A stretch of 22,376 nucleotides of DNA. It comes from Anaerolineae bacterium (GTDB lineage Bacteria > Chloroflexota > Anaerolineae > Aggregatilineales > Aggregatilineaceae). Positions within the stretch are counted from its first letter, which is position 1, and each line of letters starts with the position of its first letter. A program made the translations under genes and the position numbers. This document shows positions 20,503 to 22,376 of this stretch, piece after piece. The stretch spans positions 1-22,376 of the forward strand of contig JAOSJP010000014.1 in the NCBI GenBank assembly GCA_027494015.1, given 5' to 3'. The notes beneath the pieces were generated by a model. That model did not search any database. It had not been told where the DNA came from and saw nothing but the letters and a program-made list of their open reading frames with translations.

Positions 20503-22376
20503 CTACCCGCCCAGCGCCGCCTTGAGGTTGGCGGCGATCTCGCGGGTGATGCCCGGCACGGCGATCAGCTCCTCGACGCTCGCCGCGCGAATGGCCTCGA
20601 TGGCGCGGTCGAACGCCTTGAGCAGCGCCTTGCGCCGCTGCGGGCCGATGCCCGGCACGTCCTCAAGCTGGCTGGCCAGGCCCGCCTTGCCCCGCCGCTG
20701 GCGGTGGCTGGTGATGGCGAAGCGATGCGCCTCGTCGCGCACGCGCTGCAACAGGAACAGCCCCTCGCTGCGGCGCGGCAGCAGGACGGAGTGCGCGCGG
20801 TCCGGCAGAAAAATCTCCTCGAACTGCTTGGCCAGCCCGGCCACCGGCACGCGCTCCGTCAGCCCGAACCCGGCCAGCACCTCGACCGCCACCCCAAGCT
20901 GGCCCTTGCCCCCGTCCACGATCAGCAGGTCGGGCAGCAGCCGCCACGTCTCGTCGTGATCCTGCTTGCCCGGCTCGACCGGCAGCGGGTTGGCGACGGC
21001 GTCGGCGTGGCGCTGGAAGCGGCGGGTCAGCGCCTCGCGCATGGACTGGTAGTCGTCGGAGCCTTCGTGGGCCACCGTGCGGATGTTGAAGCGGCGGTAC
21101 TCGCTCTTGCGCGGCACGCCCTGGGCGAAGACCACCCGGCTGGCGACGATGGCCGTGCCCTGCGTCGTGCTGATGTCGAAGCACTCGATGCGGTTGGGCG
21201 GGCGCGGCAGGCCCAGCGCCTCTTCAATCTCGCGCAGCGCCGCCTCCTGCTTCACCGTGTCGGACTCCCACTGCGCGCGCAGGATTTGCAGCTTCTCGGC
21301 GGCGGTCTGCGCGGCAAGCTGCACCAGCTCGCGCTTGTTGCCGCGCTTGGGCACGGTCAGCTTCACCTTCTTGCCGCCGCGCCTGTCGGCGAGCCACTGC
21401 TCGATGATGCGCGCCTCCTGCACGTCGGCGGGCAGCACGACCTCGCGCGGGATGTCCGCCGCGTCCTGGTAGAACTGCGTCAGGAAGCCCTCCACGATGT
21501 CCGCCGCGCCGGTGTCCTCAGAGCCTGCCAGGGCGAAGTACTCGCTGCCGACGAGCCGCCCGTTGCGGATGAGGAACATCTGCACGACGGCGTCGCTGCC
21601 CTCCTGGGCGAAGGCGATCACGTCCTGGTCGGCGTCTATGTCCGCCACCAGCCGCTGGCGCGAGGAGATCTGGGCCACGACCTTGATCCGGTCGCGCAGG
21701 ATGGCCGCCCGCTCGAAGTCGAGCGCCTCAGCCGCCGCCTCCATCCCCGCGCGCAGGTCGGCCAGCACTTCCTGGGCATGGCCGGAGAGCACGCGCATCA
21801 GCCCGTTGATGCTCTCGCGGTATTCGTCGCGCGTCTGCGCCCCGATGCACGGCGCGCCGCACAGCTTGATGTCGTAGTACAGGCAGGCGCGCGCGTCCTG
21901 CCCGGTGATCTCGCGGTCGCAGGTCAGGTAGGGGAAGGCGCGGCGCAGCACGTCGAGCGTCTCGCGCACGCCGCCCGCCGAGGTGAACGGGCCGAAGTAG
22001 CGGTGGCCGTCGCGCCGGTCTACGCGCCGCGTCATCTCGACGGTGGGGAAGGCGTCGGCGGTCGTCACGCGGATGTATGGGTAGCGCTTGTCGTCCTTGA
22101 GCATGACGTTGTAGCGCGGCTTGTGGACGCGGATCAGCTCCGCCTCGGTGATCAGCGCCTTCAGCTCGTCGCCGGTGAGGATGAACTGAATGTCCGCCGT
22201 CTCGTGGCGAATCTGGAGCACTTTGGGGTCGTGGTTGCCCGGCTGGAAGTAGCTGCGCACGCGGCCCCCGCAGGCTCTTGGCCTTGCCCACGTAGAGGAT
22301 CGTCCCGGTGGGATCCAGCATCTGGTAGACGCCGGGATCGGCGGGCAGGTTGGCGAGGATGTCCTGGATGTGCTCG
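20503..22376 (-). CDS. uvrC: UvrC excinuclease subunit, +1 frameshift near 5' end, truncated by window edge (right copy)
   Basis: From 22260 down to 20503 the frame encodes the same 585 residues as the left copy, with about 14 substitutions and all nuclease, UVR and HhH motifs kept. Upstream, residues typical of the GIY-YIG domain (LPADPGVYQM, TILYVGKAKSLRG) are in another frame. The break is at the C5 run 22265-22269 (G5 on the coding strand). Removing one base restores SLRGRVRSYFQ, matching the left copy's SLRSRVRSYFQ. The gene continues past the window end. Either this copy has lost its 3'-incision domain fusion, or a homopolymer was misread. If real, translation from the GTG at 22260 would give a protein without the first nuclease domain. 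Confidence 0.93.
   Translation of the reverse strand, partial: STSRTSSPTCPPIPASTRCWIPPGRSSTWARPRACGGRVRSYFQPGNHDPKVLQIRHETADIQFILTGDELKALITEAELIRVHKPRYNVMLKDDKRYPYIRVTTADAFPTVEMTRRVDRRDGHRYFGPFTSAGGVRETLDVLRRAFPYLTCDREITGQDARACLYYDIKLCGAPCIGAQTRDEYRESINGLMRVLSGHAQEVLADLRAGMEAAAEALDFERAAILRDRIKVVAQISSRQRLVADIDADQDVIAFAQEGSDAVVQMFLIRNGRLVGSEYFALAGSEDTGAADIVEGFLTQFYQDAADIPREVVLPADVQEARIIEQWLADRRGGKKVKLTVPKRGNKRELVQLAAQTAAEKLQILRAQWESDTVKQEAALREIEEALGLPRPPNRIECFDISTTQGTAIVASRVVFAQGVPRKSEYRRFNIRTVAHEGSDDYQSMREALTRRFQRHADAVANPLPVEPGKQDHDETWRLLPDLLIVDGGKGQLGVAVEVLAGFGLTERVPVAGLAKQFEEIFLPDRAHSVLLPRRSEGLFLLQRVRDEAHRFAITSHRQRRGKAGLASQLEDVPGIGPQRRKALLKAFDRAIEAIRAASVEELIAVPGITREIAANLKAALGG

Larger units (their letters stand above)
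12612..22376 (-). repeat. Right arm of the giant imperfect inverted repeat
   Basis: Read on the minus strand from the window end, this arm repeats the gene order of 1-8907. It is about 0.86 kb longer, mainly because of the secreted-protein gene at 19337-20305, partly offset by one array unit fewer. Homology extends to the window edge, so the full repeat is probably larger than seen here. Confidence 0.97.

Noticed and set aside
21728..22321. 197-residue minus-strand ORF at the right end as a separate gene
   Set aside because: Its first residues are the GIY-YIG part of UvrC; after the C5 run it reads the wrong frame of uvrC. It is the frameshift product, not a gene.
1..22376. Exact mirror (fold-back) read artefact
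   Set aside because: The arms differ by many substitutions, different insertions, a whole gene and array copy number, so one molecule read twice cannot explain them. A strain-chimera assembly remains possible.

Overview
The window looks like chromosomal DNA of a GC-rich bacterium, most likely a member of the Chloroflexota (Anaerolineae-like). The lineage is inferred, not proven. It rests on the GC-rich housekeeping proteins, a bacterial mevalonate kinase next to a decaprenyl-phosphate-phosphoribosyltransferase-like UbiA protein, a secreted protein with a C-terminal SH3-like domain, and many G/C-rich palindromic intergenic repeats of the 'CTCACCCCC ... CCCCTCTCC ... GGAGAGGGG ... GGGGGTGAG' type.

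The dominant feature is a giant imperfect inverted repeat. The left arm (1-8907) and right arm (22376-12612, read in reverse) carry the same genes in mirror order: uvrC, aldo/keto reductase, radical SAM protein, a small membrane-anchored protein of unknown function, mevalonate kinase, UbiA-family prenyltransferase, an array of MITE-like units, and tlyA. The arms are not identical. Proteins differ by about 0.7% near the centre (tlyA, ubiA) and about 1.5-2.7% further out. Intergenic repeats differ in kind or copy number (3 versus 2 units between ubiA and tlyA). The right arm has an extra secreted-protein gene between the reductase and uvrC, and its uvrC carries a +1 frameshift near the 5' end.

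The unique centre (8908-12611) starts with a complete single-ORF IS66-family element (8908-10396) that abuts the inner end of the left arm exactly and shows no target duplication. It is followed by a leftward cluster: vapB-like antitoxin, vapC-like PIN toxin (frameshifted), a zinc-ribbon/FHA protein, and rnc (RNase III). This cluster follows directly from the right-arm tlyA, so tlyA-vapBC-FHA-rnc is probably the original order, and the left arm joins it through the IS.

Functionally the arms hold DNA repair (UvrC), rRNA methylation (TlyA), isoprenoid and polyprenyl-linked metabolism (mevalonate kinase, UbiA and a membrane-anchored partner in a tight three-gene operon), a redox enzyme and a radical SAM enzyme. 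The centre holds RNA processing and a degraded toxin-antitoxin pair. The main open question is whether the palindrome is a real segmental inverted duplication, with a centre that could flip by arm-arm recombination, or two strain haplotypes joined through a multicopy IS during assembly.
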